A DNA stretch of 64,000 nt, from the NCBI RefSeq assembly GCF_030123105.1, contig NZ_CP126095.1:3038001-3102000 (forward strand). Direction: 5' to 3'. Below the pieces are notes generated by a model. The model worked only from the letters and a program-made list of their open reading frames with translations, searched no databases and had not been told where the DNA came from. Positions 44,075-52,308 of this stretch are shown piece by piece. The position numbers and the translations under genes are program-made. The stretch's first letter is position 1, and every line of letters begins with the position of its first letter. Origin of the DNA: Paenibacillus sp. G2S3 (lineage in GTDB: Bacteria; Bacillota; Bacilli; Paenibacillales; Paenibacillaceae).

Positions 44075-44290
44075 ATGTTTGAAATTGATTGTTTGGGAGA
44101 AATCTGTCCAGTCCCAGTAATGATGTTAAAAAAACATCAAAAAGCTATTCAAAATGGTGAAAAGGTGATGCTAGTTACTGATCATAGCTGCGCAAGAGTT
44201 TCCATCACGGATTACTGTCGTGGTTCAAATTTGAAATGTTCCATTCAAGAAGTCATTAATGGGGTATGGGAGATTACGATTGAGATATAG
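44075..44290 (+). CDS. TusA-family sulfurtransferase (first copy)
   Basis: A 71-residue protein with the TusA signature CPVP (Cys11 as persulfide carrier) in DCLGEICPVPVMM and a second conserved DHSCA near 36-40. It is small and cytoplasmic. It converges with the LysR gene that controls the neighbouring sulfur locus, ending 2 bases before the LysR stop. It is most similar to the second copy at 46106. Role: likely relay of sulfane sulfur or a selenium-like chalcogen. Confidence 0.85.
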   Translation: MFEIDCLGEICPVPVMMLKKHQKAIQNGEKVMLVTDHSCARVSITDYCRGSNLKCSIQEVINGVWEITIEI

Positions 44291-44292
44291 GT

Positions 44293-45177
44293 TCAACATA
44301 ATGTATCAATCAATGTCTTTTCTATATAACGAATTAATTGTTTCGTATCATTGTCACAACGCCGATTGTGTTTTTTTACCATGTAGACATCGTTAATCAC
44401 TTGGAACTGATCAATAGGAATGATCTTGAGTTGTTTACTATACAACTCTTTTTTTATGGACATATAAGGAAGGAAGGCGACACCATGTCCTCTAATGGCA
44501 GTAAGCTTTACCGCCTCAAGGGAGTCCAGATTAAAAAGTATATTTAATTTAAGCTCCCCCGCTGATACGTTGTTTAAAGCCCTTTGCACACAATGAAGCT
44601 GTGAGGACCAGATTAAAGGATATTTAGGGAGCTCATTCAGTGTGATTTTATCAGGACAAACGGTCGTACTGCTTGCCACCAGCATAACTTGATCAGAAAA
44701 TACCATAGTGGAGCTTAATTCGGATTTCGGGGAAGGGCCGGATATAAAGCCAACATCACCTTCTTCAAGTAGTAAACGTTCTTCCACTAGAGACGATGCC
44801 CCTTCGTTTAGACTGATATGGCAATTGGGAAAATGTTTTTTTACCTCATATAAGGTGCAGGGCAGGGCATAATTACAGACTTCTGGAATCGCATAAATAG
44901 ATAGCTCATGTTGTGTTGGCTGTAAATGATTGATCTCTGTGACCATATCATCATACAATTTACAGATTTGCTCCACGTACTTCTCCGCAATAATCCCCGC
45001 TTCGGTTAGGCTAGCACCTTTATTACTTCTCACAAAAAGTTCAGAACCCAGGGTATTCTCCCATGATTTTAACTGCTGACTAAGTGCGGATTGGGTGATA
45101 TGAGATTTCTGAGCGGCTTTAGATATACTTTTTAACGAAGCAATATCTAAAAATAATTTAAGCGTTTCCAAATTCAT
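44293..45177 (-). CDS. LysR-family regulator of the sulfur locus
   Basis: The 294-residue protein has the LysR helix-turn-helix near 3-60 (LKSISKAAQKSHITQSALSQQLKSWE) and an effector-binding domain. It is divergent from the YeeE-TusA-YeeE operon, with a T-N11-A palindrome in the gap. By position it is the likely activator. Its effector is not known; a sulfur metabolite such as O-acetylserine or thiosulfate is plausible by analogy with CysB/CysL. Confidence 0.87.
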   Translation of the reverse strand: MNLETLKLFLDIASLKSISKAAQKSHITQSALSQQLKSWENTLGSELFVRSNKGASLTEAGIIAEKYVEQICKLYDDMVTEINHLQPTQHELSIYAIPEVCNYALPCTLYEVKKHFPNCHISLNEGASSLVEERLLLEEGDVGFISGPSPKSELSSTMVFSDQVMLVASSTTVCPDKITLNELPKYPLIWSSQLHCVQRALNNVSAGELKLNILFNLDSLEAVKLTAIRGHGVAFLPYMSIKKELYSKQLKIIPIDQFQVINDVYMVKKHNRRCDNDTKQLIRYIEKTLIDTLC

Positions 45178-45255
45178 ACTTATTCCCCCTGTTGCCCGCT
45201 GTTAGTGCACACTATAGCATACTTGATTACGCTCCATCTGTGCCATTAGTAACAC

Positions 45256-45268
45256 TTATACAGCATAA
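45256..45268. promoter_or_regulatory. LysR-type T-N11-A box
   Basis: TTAT-ACAGC-ATAA is a palindrome with T at 45256 and A at 45268, the T-N11-A pattern of LysR sites. It lies between the divergent LysR and YeeE genes. Confidence 0.4.
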
Positions 45269-45351
45269 AGAAAGCAGATAACCACAGCTCGAATAAGTAT
45301 GTTACTATTTTCACATAGTCAATTACATAAAAACGATGGAGGTGTTAGACG

Positions 45352-46041
45352 ATGGGGCAAACCGTAAGTCCCGAAACGAGGTCAACCCGAACCAGAGCTC
45401 CTAGAAAACCAAAAAAGAGTCAGTTGCCCATCGCGTTGCTGGTCACCGTTCTTATCATTGGATTTGGTTTTTTCCTAGACCAAGCCCACGATAAAATGGT
45501 TGTCTACTTGCTGTTCGGTATTTCGTTTGGCGTTATTTTGCAAAGATCACGCTTCTGCTTTACGGCATCTCTTAGAGATCCATGTATTACAGGCAGCACA
45601 TCGGTTACAAGAGCGGTACTGATTGCTTTTTCCCTGGCTACGATCGGATTTACAGCCATTAAGTACCCAGCATTTCTGGAAGGGAAACCGATTCCTGGGA
45701 TGGACAATGTGGGTCAGATCAGCTTCGCTTTGATTATTGGTGCTGTATTATTTGGAATTGGCATGGTTATTGCGGGTGGTTGCGCTTCTGGTACTTTGAT
45801 GCGTGTAGGTGAAGGTTTTACGATGCAGATGTTGTCACTTGTATTCTTTGTCATTGGTTCACTTTGGGGATCACATGATATGGGGTGGTGGAGAGCTAAC
45901 GTTATAAAGGATGCACCAACTGTATTTTTACCAGACGTATTTGGTTGGCTTGGCGCACTTGTTGTTCAGTTCCTGATCATTCTTCTGTTGTACATCGCTG
46001 CAGTTAAATGGCAAGAGAAAAAGATGGGGAGCGCAGATTAG
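45352..46041 (+). CDS. YeeE/YedE-family membrane protein, first half-size unit
   Basis: A 229-residue protein with a charged N-terminus (about 1-24) and about five membrane helices. It holds the family signatures RSRFCFTASLRDP near 63-75 and AGGCASGTLMRVGEG near 142-156. These cysteines line the conduction path in the thiosulfate transporter TsuA. Full-length TsuA-type proteins are about 330-350 residues; this one is half that and is paired with a second half at 46356. The start follows GATGGAGGTG. Confidence 0.83.
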   Translation: MGQTVSPETRSTRTRAPRKPKKSQLPIALLVTVLIIGFGFFLDQAHDKMVVYLLFGISFGVILQRSRFCFTASLRDPCITGSTSVTRAVLIAFSLATIGFTAIKYPAFLEGKPIPGMDNVGQISFALIIGAVLFGIGMVIAGGCASGTLMRVGEGFTMQMLSLVFFVIGSLWGSHDMGWWRANVIKDAPTVFLPDVFGWLGALVVQFLIILLLYIAAVKWQEKKMGSAD

Positions 46042-46105
46042 TTTAAGAAATTACGTGAATATTTTCACTATTTAAGTCCAAAAAAAGATAAAGGTGGTTA
46101 TTAAA

Positions 46106-46333
46106 ATGGCTGAATTTACACTTGATTGCATGGGAGAAGCTTGTCCGGTTCCGTTAATGAGAACAGAAAAGAAAATGACTGAACTCAATGTTGGTGATGT
46201 ACTAGTAGTGGCTATAGATCATAGCTGCGCAATGAAAAACGTTCCAGAATGGGCGAGAAAACAGGGACATCATGTGGAAATCGAAGAGGTAGATGATGGC
46301 GAATGGGAAGTTATTATTGAGAAGGTAAAATAA
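46106..46333 (+). CDS. TusA-family sulfurtransferase (second copy)
   Basis: ATG 46106 follows AAAGGTGG by 8 bases. The 75-residue protein has DCMGEACPVPLM with the persulfide Cys13 and the DHSCA motif. It is encoded between the two YeeE-type genes, an arrangement matching a TsuA-TsuB (thiosulfate uptake and sulfur carrier) pair. It likely accepts sulfur on the inner face and hands it to biosynthesis. Confidence 0.87.
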   Translation: MAEFTLDCMGEACPVPLMRTEKKMTELNVGDVLVVAIDHSCAMKNVPEWARKQGHHVEIEEVDDGEWEVIIEKVK

Positions 46334-46355
46334 GATCGGTTACTAGGAAAGGACG

Positions 46356-46916
46356 GTGAATGAAACGGTGAACGAATTCTGGTTGAAGATATCGTCTAAC
46401 CGCTTTTACAAGCGCTTGCTCAAAGAACCGTTTACTTATGTAACTGGAGCTGTACTTCTCGCTGTGTTTGCTACAGCACATCTAGCCGTTTTCTCTAAAG
46501 GATGGGGAGTAACTAGCGCTTTTGCGGATTGGGGAGCATGGCTGTATCGATTAGCAGGCGGAAATGTAGATCAATGGGCTTATTTTAGTTCAGAAAAAGC
46601 ACAAAAAACATTATCTTCCGGATTTTTGAATGATGGTGGTTCGATTCGAAATCTAGGAATTATCTTAGGTGCTTTAGCAGCGACTTTGTTTGCTTCCGAA
46701 TTCAAGCTGAAGAAAATTAAGTCCAAAAAGCAAGTTGTGGCGGCGGTTCTTGGTGGCTTACTTATGGGGTACGGCGCTAGACTGGCAAATGGATGTAATA
46801 TAGGTGCATTGTTTACGGCTATAGCTTCTTTATCTCTTTCAGGATGGATTTTTGGATTGTTCCTGCTGGTTGGCGCATTTATAGGCAGTAAATTATTAGC
46901 CAAATTTTTTATGTAA
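46356..46916 (+). CDS. YeeE/YedE-family membrane protein, second half-size unit
   Basis: A 186-residue protein starting at GTG 46356 (a GTG at 46368 is also possible). It has about five membrane helices. It carries GYGARLANGCNIGALF near 138-153, the matching second family motif with a conserved cysteine. The protein begins with a longer amphipathic N-terminus. Together with the 229-residue protein it would form the pseudo-symmetric full transporter. It is 22 bases after TusA and in the same operon. Confidence 0.82.
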   Translation: MNETVNEFWLKISSNRFYKRLLKEPFTYVTGAVLLAVFATAHLAVFSKGWGVTSAFADWGAWLYRLAGGNVDQWAYFSSEKAQKTLSSGFLNDGGSIRNLGIILGALAATLFASEFKLKKIKSKKQVVAAVLGGLLMGYGARLANGCNIGALFTAIASLSLSGWIFGLFLLVGAFIGSKLLAKFFM

Positions 46917-46998
46917 AAGTGAAATAGGCTGAGCTTGTAGCGCTGACGAGAGTCAGCCTATTTAATTAAGGCACAGACTCACTGGAGGGACAAACGGA

Positions 46999-48219
46999 AT
47001 GGAAAAGAAGACAGAACACTATGATGTCGTCATTATAGGTGGAGGAGCTGCTGGATTAACAGCGGGAATCTATTGTGGACGAGCGAAATTAAAGACTCTT
47101 CTCTTGGAAAAATCACTGGTAGGTGGTCTTGCCACCTATACTAATGAAATAGAAAATTATCCTGGTTTTCCTGAAGGAACGACCGGTACAGACCTTATGG
47201 GATTATTTCATAAACAAGCTAAGAAATTTGGTGTGGATTTTAAAATGACAGATGTAAAATCTGTTTCGGTAGCGGAAGATATTAAGGTAGTGGAGACCTT
47301 TCGGGTTCGTTATGAGTGCAAGGCCATTATTATAGCTAGTGGGGGAAAACCAAGAATTACCGGGGCAGCTAATGAAAATATGTTCTTATATGATAAAGGA
47401 ATTTCATTCTGTGCAACCTGTGACGCTGCGGCCAATACGGGAAAGACGGTTATGGTCGTTGGCAGTGGTGATGCTGCTATTGAAGAAGGAATGTTTCTGA
47501 CCAAGTTTGCAGATAAAGTGATCGTTTCTGTTATGCATGATCATGGCAAAATGGATTGTAATGAAATTGCCAAAACTCAGGCGCTAGAAAACCCTAAAAT
47601 GGAATTCATGTGGAATACGGTGGTAAGTTCTTTCGAAGGTGAAGAACGCTTAAATTCCGTCGTCCTCAACGATTTAAAATCTAATAAACTTCAAAACGTA
47701 AAGGTTGATTCATGTTTCTTATTTATTGGATATACGCCGAACACAGAAGTTTTATCAGGTGTAGTAGATTTGAATCGAAATGGATATATACGTGTCAATG
47801 AAAAAATGGAAACGAATATACCTGGTGTGTTCGCAGCAGGAGATGTGTGTGATAAGCTCCTTAAGCAAGTGGCTACGGCTGTCGGTGATGGTGCCATTGC
47901 AGGATATGGTGCAGAGAAGTATATCTCTGAATGTGAGATCTATGAGCATCAAATTCTAAATCAAGGTAAACTATCCGTTGTCTATTTATGGAATGCAACC
48001 GATCCTTCTTGCCGGGAGCTATTACCACTCTTTGAGGCGTTTGAGCAATCCCATCCTGAGATTAGGGTCACAAAAGTAGACGTATATAAGTCACCCGGAC
48101 TTGCCGGCAAGCTAGGAATAGATTCAGTACCTTCTATTGTCTATTTAGATGATGGAAAGATCCAAAAGGTAATTACAGAGAAGATATGTGATGAAATAAT
48201 GAATGCTCTTACGAATTGA
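46999..48219 (+). CDS. Thioredoxin-reductase-like flavoprotein fused to a thioredoxin domain
   Basis: The 406-residue protein has FAD motif GGGAAG at 14-19, redox pair CATC at 138-141, nucleotide motif GSGDAA at 155-160 and GVFAAGD at 276-282. This makes it a low-molecular-weight thioredoxin reductase. Residues 324-406 form a thioredoxin domain with the cis-Pro in SVPS (about 376-379). Its WCGPC position reads as TDPSC, so only the second cysteine (Cys338) remains. The HRRxxxR motif for NADPH phosphate is absent (it reads VMHDHGKMDC). It is 82 bases after the YeeE operon and likely reduces a sulfur intermediate. Confidence 0.82.
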   Translation: MEKKTEHYDVVIIGGGAAGLTAGIYCGRAKLKTLLLEKSLVGGLATYTNEIENYPGFPEGTTGTDLMGLFHKQAKKFGVDFKMTDVKSVSVAEDIKVVETFRVRYECKAIIIASGGKPRITGAANENMFLYDKGISFCATCDAAANTGKTVMVVGSGDAAIEEGMFLTKFADKVIVSVMHDHGKMDCNEIAKTQALENPKMEFMWNTVVSSFEGEERLNSVVLNDLKSNKLQNVKVDSCFLFIGYTPNTEVLSGVVDLNRNGYIRVNEKMETNIPGVFAAGDVCDKLLKQVATAVGDGAIAGYGAEKYISECEIYEHQILNQGKLSVVYLWNATDPSCRELLPLFEAFEQSHPEIRVTKVDVYKSPGLAGKLGIDSVPSIVYLDDGKIQKVITEKICDEIMNALTN

Positions 48220-48224
48220 TGAAC

Positions 48225-48262
48225 AAAGCCACATGCAGATATCTCTGCATGTGGCTTTTTTT
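48225..48262 (+). terminator. Terminator of the sulfur locus
   Basis: AAGCCACATGCAGA/TCTGCATGTGGCTT stem with seven T after it. Confidence 0.9.
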
Positions 48263-48342
48263 CATCAAGCTTAAGTAATATCGGACGAGCCATATCAAGA
48301 CAGTGTCAAAGTATCAATAATAGTTGTTTTGTCATATACCTT

Positions 48343-48356
48343 TGAAAGCGCTTAGA
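48343..48356. promoter_or_regulatory. cre-like site upstream of the ABC importer
   Basis: TGAAAGCGCTTAGA matches the catabolite-responsive-element consensus TGWAARCGYTWNCW at all but one position (G for C near the right end). It lies about 130 bases before the first permease gene, so CcpA control by preferred sugars is likely. Confidence 0.55.
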
Positions 48357-48482
48357 TATTAAGATTGATTCATAAGGTCGCAAACCAACGGAGGGAGAGT
48401 AGGAGAAACCAAGGCTGCAAAAAGAGAGAAAGCCATGAAAGATGCTTTATTTATAAGAATCTAGGTTTAGGAGGACTTACAT

Positions 48483-49451
48483 ATGGCGAACGCAAGCGTC
48501 GCACCAGACAAGACATCAAGACCGAATCTCGGCAAGCATCGGACCAGCGGGATAAGACGCTTTTTTAAGCAAATAGATCTGCAGCTTATGGTATTGCCAG
48601 CACTTGTTTTAGTTTTTATTTTTGCTTATATCCCCATGTACGGTATTCTTATCGCTTTTCAAGATTACAAGTTAGGCAATAGCTTTATTAGCAGTGATTG
48701 GGTTGGATTAAAACACTTTATTTACTTCTTTAATGCTCCTGAATTTGAAGTGGTTATGAAAAATACAATCATAATCAGCTTGCTGAAGTTCTGTTTTGGA
48801 TTTCCTGCACCGATTATTCTGGCGTTAATGCTGAACGAAGTTCGGAAGATGTTCTTTAAGCGAGTTATTCAGACCGTTACATACTTGCCTCACTTCTTAT
48901 CTTGGGTAGTTATCGGCTCAATGGTTACCTCGATGCTATCCGTAGATAACGGCAGTATAAATATGCTGCTTGAGAAATTGAGATTTATTGATGAACCGAT
49001 TAACTTCCTTTCTATGACCGAATATTTCTGGGGCATTCTAGTTACAACCAATGTATGGAAGGAAATTGGATTTGCATCGATCGTCTACTTAGCTGCTATT
49101 GCTGGTATTGATCCGCACTTATACGAAGCTGCTTCGATGGATGGTGCGAGTCGCTTTAAACAGATATATTTGATTACGTTGCCTTCCATTATGCCAGTTG
49201 TGATCATCTTTATGATTCTGGCAATCGGTAATCTGGTGAATGCAGGATTTGAAGATATTTTGATCCTTGCTTCCAATCCGGCTCTACGAGAGGTATCAGA
49301 TTCAGTTGATGTATATGTTGTACGTGTCGGTATAGATAACTTCAGGTACTCCTATGCGACTGCTATCGGATTGTTCAAGGCCGTTATCAGTGTGACATTA
49401 CTTACCTTTGCAAATTTCATTGCCAGAAGAGCAGGAAACAGCTTGTGGTAA
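48483..49451 (+). CDS. Carbohydrate ABC transporter permease (LplB-like)
   Basis: The 322-residue protein has six membrane helices and the ABC-permease loop EAASMDGASRFKQIYLITLP near 213-232. The N-terminus with LPALVLVFIFAYIPMYGILIAFQDY is typical of the LplB family in Paenibacillus. It starts at ATG 48483 with TAGGAGGA. The second permease and the binding protein follow. The ATPase subunit is not encoded here and is probably shared (MsmX-type). Confidence 0.9.
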   Translation: MANASVAPDKTSRPNLGKHRTSGIRRFFKQIDLQLMVLPALVLVFIFAYIPMYGILIAFQDYKLGNSFISSDWVGLKHFIYFFNAPEFEVVMKNTIIISLLKFCFGFPAPIILALMLNEVRKMFFKRVIQTVTYLPHFLSWVVIGSMVTSMLSVDNGSINMLLEKLRFIDEPINFLSMTEYFWGILVTTNVWKEIGFASIVYLAAIAGIDPHLYEAASMDGASRFKQIYLITLPSIMPVVIIFMILAIGNLVNAGFEDILILASNPALREVSDSVDVYVVRVGIDNFRYSYATAIGLFKAVISVTLLTFANFIARRAGNSLW

Positions 49452-49480
49452 TGAATTACTCAATATAGGAGGACTGAATT

Positions 49481-50377
49481 ATGAAACGTACTAACATAGG
49501 AGACCGATTGTTTATTGGATTCATATATGTATTCTTGACCTTACTGGCATTCTCCGCGTTTTATCCATTTTGGAATTCACTTGTGATTTCTTTTAATGAG
49601 GGGATGGATACTTCCAAAGGCGGAATTACTTTCTGGGTTCGTGAGTTCACACTAGAGAATTATAAGATCGTATTTGAAGATTCTCGTTTAATGGGTGGAT
49701 TCGTCATTGCAACATTGCGGACGGTAATTGGTACAGTAACAGCGATATTGGCCACTTCGATATTTGCTTATGGGATGTCGAAGCGTGAACTGATGGGTCG
49801 CAAATACTACATGATTATGTGTATCATTACTATGTATTTCGGTGGGGGACTCATTCCGTCATACATGCTTATCAGAAGTTTAGGTCTCTTCAATTCATTT
49901 TGGGTGTTTATTATTCCTGCACTTGTCAGCGTATGGAATATGATCATATTCCGGACCTTCTTCCAAGGTCTTCCGCAAGGTTTAGAAGAGTCAGCGAAGA
50001 TTGATGGTTGTGGATATTGGGGAACTTTTCTCCGAATCGTGCTTCCCTTGTCGGGGCCAGTCATCGCAACATTATCGTTGTTCACAGCAGTCAATCACTG
50101 GAATGAGTGGTTCGTAGCGAGTATCTACATTACGAAAGAGGAGTTAATGCCGATTCAAACCATCTTGAGACAGATATTGTTCTCTAATATTGCTTCAGAA
50201 CAGCTGTCTAATGTAGATGCAAGTTCCATTGCTCATATTAACTCGGCCAAGAAAATAACCTCGAAGTCGTTAACGATGGCTACGATCATGGTTGCAACCA
50301 TTCCGATTGTATGTGTATATCCATTCCTACAGAGATTCTTTGTTAAAGGGGTCTTAGTCGGATCATTGAAAGAGTAG
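49481..50377 (+). CDS. Carbohydrate ABC transporter permease (YtcP/LplC-like)
   Basis: The 298-residue protein has six helices and the loop EESAKIDGCGYWGTFLRIVLP near 170-190, with the G of the EAA motif kept. The ending PFLQRFFVKGVLVGSLKE is the family signature. It starts 29 bases after the first permease with ATAGGAGGA, so the genes are one operon. Confidence 0.9.
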   Translation: MKRTNIGDRLFIGFIYVFLTLLAFSAFYPFWNSLVISFNEGMDTSKGGITFWVREFTLENYKIVFEDSRLMGGFVIATLRTVIGTVTAILATSIFAYGMSKRELMGRKYYMIMCIITMYFGGGLIPSYMLIRSLGLFNSFWVFIIPALVSVWNMIIFRTFFQGLPQGLEESAKIDGCGYWGTFLRIVLPLSGPVIATLSLFTAVNHWNEWFVASIYITKEELMPIQTILRQILFSNIASEQLSNVDASSIAHINSAKKITSKSLTMATIMVATIPIVCVYPFLQRFFVKGVLVGSLKE

Positions 50378-50449
50378 GATGATAGAATGAGATGGGGTTT
50401 AGAGCATATTGCTTTGAACATAGATTACAAATTGAAAGGGGAAAATACA

Positions 50450-52135
50450 TTGAAGACTAAGAGAAAGATGCTTCTCGGAACGTTGTCTACCTTGCTATTG
50501 ACGACTGTGGTGGCGGGTTGTGGTGGCAACAATTCTAGCGCTCCAGCTGCAACTGCTGAACCAGCGAAAGAAGGAGGAACAGCAGTTAACACAGCAACTG
50601 AAGCTCCAGCGGCTGATCTGTATGAGTTAGGGAAAGAACCGCTTGAAGTATCATTCTACGGTAACTACGGCTGGTATCAAATGCCGAAATGGGGCAAAGA
50701 TGCTGCTTCTAAATGGATTTTAGATAATTTGAAAATCAATGTCACTGGAATTAGCTCAGGTGGTAATAATGCTCAGAAGCTGCAAACGATGATCGTTGGT
50801 AATGAGCTACCGGATATTGTATGGACTGAGAAAGGTGCTGACGTAGAGCGTCTTCGTCAAGCAGATATGCTAGTTCCTTTGGATGAATACATTGATAAAT
50901 ATCCAAACTTTAAAAAGTACTTAACAGCTGGACATTTGGAATTGCTTCGTTCTCCTGATGGAAAAATCTATCAGCTGCCGAATTACTATACAACACAGCC
51001 AAACGGTAATGCCGGTTATGCTATCAATAAGAAGATTTACAAAGAACTCGGTTCTCCTAAGCTAGAGACTACGGATGATTTGTATGCTTACTTAAATGCT
51101 GTTAAAGCGAAGTTCCCAGATGTTATACCGTTTGAGACTGGCTTAGCTAAAGATGGTAACGGTATCGATCAGTTGTTCTCCTCTTTTAAAGAGAATAACC
51201 TTTCGTATACTAGAATATACGCTGTACCTGATGGCGACAAAATGGCTTCCATTTACAAAGATGAAGGGTTCCGTGAGTCCGTTGTCTTTGGTGCTAAATT
51301 AATGCGTGAGAAGCTAATGACGCAGGATGCGAACACCCAAACGGAAGACCAAATTAGAGAAAAAGCGATGAATGGTAAGTTTGCAGTAATTGCGACATTC
51401 GATCCGATGAAATTGCTTGCTACTGCTGATGAAGAGATGAAGAAGAAAAATCCGGAAGACGGTTATATGTTTATTAAACCAATTTACAAACCGGGCTTGG
51501 ATCAAAGTAAGATCACTCCGGGAACGTACAATCAGTTAGGCTGGAACGTTGCTACAATCACTAAAAATGCTAAAAATCCAGAAGCTGTATTCGCTATGCT
51601 TGACTGGATGACAGGACCAGAAGGTTCTATGGTTCTGAACTGGGGCCCTCCAGGACCAGACGCTTACTGGGATGGATTTGAAGCAGATGGACTTACTCCT
51701 AAATTTAATAAAGAAAAATATCTAAATGAGCCAGAAGCACTGTCTGAAATTAGTGGCAAGGCTGGAGACTTGGTATGGGTAGGAAATACGGTTTTCTTGG
51801 ATAATACGAAGAAAATGATGTTGCAAACCCTTCCAGCTGACAAAATTGACTTTAGTAACCGTTGGCAGATGGAAGTAACTTGGGCATCACAAGGCGACTT
51901 TACCGAGTTCCTAAATTGGGATCCGGCTCCAGACAGTGAAGAAGGTATTATCAGACAGAGTGTCCGAGATATCTGGTTAACTGCTAGAGCGAAATCAATG
52001 TATGCGAAGACTGATGCAGAAGCATTAGCTATTCTTGACAAAGCGCACGATGATTCCATGAAGGTTGGTTATGAGAAATTCCTTGATTATGTTACAAAAG
52101 TATGGACTGAAAACAAGAAAGCTTTAGGAAAATAA
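50450..52135 (+). CDS. Extracellular solute-binding lipoprotein of the sugar ABC importer
   Basis: I start it at TTG 50450 behind AAAGGGGA; an upstream ATG at 50387 gives a non-signal N-terminus. The 561-residue protein has a lipoprotein signal with lipobox VVAGC (Cys near residue 23), a Gly/Ala/Thr linker and a large binding domain. Its size and the LplA/YtcQ-type look suggest binding of an oligosaccharide. It follows the permease genes, and a terminator follows it. Confidence 0.88.
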   Translation: MKTKRKMLLGTLSTLLLTTVVAGCGGNNSSAPAATAEPAKEGGTAVNTATEAPAADLYELGKEPLEVSFYGNYGWYQMPKWGKDAASKWILDNLKINVTGISSGGNNAQKLQTMIVGNELPDIVWTEKGADVERLRQADMLVPLDEYIDKYPNFKKYLTAGHLELLRSPDGKIYQLPNYYTTQPNGNAGYAINKKIYKELGSPKLETTDDLYAYLNAVKAKFPDVIPFETGLAKDGNGIDQLFSSFKENNLSYTRIYAVPDGDKMASIYKDEGFRESVVFGAKLMREKLMTQDANTQTEDQIREKAMNGKFAVIATFDPMKLLATADEEMKKKNPEDGYMFIKPIYKPGLDQSKITPGTYNQLGWNVATITKNAKNPEAVFAMLDWMTGPEGSMVLNWGPPGPDAYWDGFEADGLTPKFNKEKYLNEPEALSEISGKAGDLVWVGNTVFLDNTKKMMLQTLPADKIDFSNRWQMEVTWASQGDFTEFLNWDPAPDSEEGIIRQSVRDIWLTARAKSMYAKTDAEALAILDKAHDDSMKVGYEKFLDYVTKVWTENKKALGK

Positions 52136-52147
52136 TAATTAGTAATG

Positions 52148-52180
52148 CGAAGGTTTGCTACTAGGCAAGCCTTCGTTTTT
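52148..52180 (+). terminator. Terminator after the solute-binding gene
   Basis: CGAAGG...TTGC pairs with GCAA...CCTTCG (two mismatched or G-U positions) and is followed by five T. Confidence 0.7.
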
Positions 52181-52308
52181 ACGTTCTATTCTGATGACTC
52201 ATTGTTTATAAGCTGTTAGACAAATTAATGAATGGTATACTGGAAAAGAATGAATAATGCTAGAATTTACAGGAATAGATTGAATCCATTTCAAAGGAGG
52301 ACTTGTTG

